Part shown: positions 63,678 through 64,000 of the stretch, in pieces
Layout of the letters: each line of letters starts with the position of its first letter
Position numbering within the stretch: the first letter of the stretch is position 1
Assembly (NCBI RefSeq): GCF_030297155.1
Contig: NZ_AP028067.1
Span: 558,001 to 622,000, forward strand
Length of the DNA: 64,000 nt
Origin: Vibrio sp. FE10
GTDB taxonomy: Bacteria > Pseudomonadota > Gammaproteobacteria > Enterobacterales > Vibrionaceae
Reading direction: 5' to 3'
Program-made: the position numbers and the translations under genes
The notes under the pieces: generated by a model
Seen by the model: only the letters and a program-made list of their open reading frames with translations
Told to the model about the DNA's origin: nothing
The model's database searches: none

Positions 63678-64000
63678 ATGTCAATGATCATCCCTGACTG
63701 GAATGCTCCTCAAAACGTGAAGGCATTTGCTTCGACTCGTTTTGATGGTTGTTCTACAGGTGCTTATCAAGGGTTAAACCTCGGTATGCACGTTGGGGAT
63801 GATGCTTCGCTTGTTGAAAGCAATCGAGCGTGGCTAAAGCAACAATCTAAGATGCCTACTGCTCCGGTATGGCTAAATCAGACTCACTCAACGGATGTCG
63901 TTACGGTTTTAGAACCTGTGGCGAATGTGCTTGATGCGGATGGTGCATTTACCACTGCAACGGGTGTTGTTTGTTCTGCGATGACAGCCGATTGCTTACC
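63678..64000 (+). CDS. pgeF: Purine nucleoside phosphorylase / polyphenol oxidase family PgeF (YfiH), N-terminal part
   Basis: Cut by the window end; 107 complete codons are visible. The start (SMIIPDWNAPQNVKAFASTR), GLNLGMHVGDD and the NQTHSTDV and DADGAF segments match the YfiH family, a zinc-type multifunctional enzyme acting on purine nucleosides and, in E. coli, editing peptidoglycan precursors that carry serine instead of alanine. Start ATG 63678, or ATG 63684. Cotranscribed with rluD; clpB would be expected next. Confidence 0.9.
   Translation, partial: MSMIIPDWNAPQNVKAFASTRFDGCSTGAYQGLNLGMHVGDDASLVESNRAWLKQQSKMPTAPVWLNQTHSTDVVTVLEPVANVLDADGAFTTATGVVCSAMTADCL

Overview
The window looks like about 64 kb of chromosome 1 from a Vibrio, probably close to the Splendidus clade. 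Gene order follows the V. cholerae VC0660-VC0710 region as I remember it: srmB, the prfB-lysS-vpsR block, mutH/rppH-ptsP-lgt-thyA, nptA-nhaR-hlyU-rpsT-murJ-ribF-ileS-lspA-fkpB-ispH, aroF-tyrA, plzA-ettA, slt-trpR-yjjX-mbaA, pheA-raiA, bamD/rluD-pgeF. The genus call rests on synteny and recognisable proteins (VpsR, HlyU, MbaA, PlzA), not on a search. I saw no prophage, insertion sequence, CRISPR array, rRNA or tRNA. Both ends cut a gene: srmB on the left, pgeF on the right.

Layout. 1-3.9 kb: srmB, trmN6, the branched-chain amino-acid carrier brnQ and flavodoxin fldB. 4-10.6 kb: xerD-dsbC-recJ-prfB-lysS, with the autoregulatory +1 frameshift in prfB. 10.8-13.6 kb: the biofilm regulator vpsR and three small proteins. 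13.6-20.3 kb: mutH, a long AT-rich gap full of DnaA boxes, then rppH-ptsP-TauE-lgt-thyA. 20.4-25.6 kb: a CadC/ToxR-like membrane regulator, an unknown membrane protein, a palindromic repeat, nptA, nhaR and hlyU. 25.8-34.2 kb: rpsT and the murJ-ribF-ileS-lspA-fkpB-ispH housekeeping run. 34.3-39.4 kb: a BtsSR (LytS/LytTR) two-component system next to a CstA/BtsT-type transporter, and a divergent lipoprotein. 39.5-46.2 kb: a cell-wall sugar recycling locus (symporter, sugar kinase, anmK, murQ, murR-type regulator, nagZ). 46.3-48.7 kb: aroF-tyrA under TyrR boxes. 48.8-57.8 kb: an M23 peptidase, the PilZ protein PlzA, ettA, slt, trpR, yjjX and the GGDEF/EAL protein MbaA. 58-64 kb: pheA with its leader peptide and attenuator, raiA, an MltF-like lytic transglycosylase, bamD, rluD and the start of pgeF.

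Functional themes. Three cyclic-di-GMP/biofilm genes lie here (vpsR, plzA, mbaA). Wall turnover is heavily represented (slt, MltF-like, M23, nagZ, anmK, murQ, murJ, lgt/lspA for lipoproteins). Aromatic amino-acid control is dense: TyrR boxes on aroF-tyrA, phenylalanine attenuation on pheA, and trpR itself.

The two most interesting signals are non-coding. First, the cstA/lipoprotein intergenic region holds a phased array of about twelve direct repeats of the LytTR (BtsR/YehT) half-site TGAGTGGT, spaced 20-21 bp, where E. coli is known for two. Second, the mutH-rppH gap holds seven matches or near-matches to the DnaA box, at the place where E. coli (from memory) carries the DnaA-reactivating locus DARS2. 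Also notable: mbaA has no nspS partner next to it, and a 17-bp perfect inverted repeat sits where nspS lies in V. cholerae.
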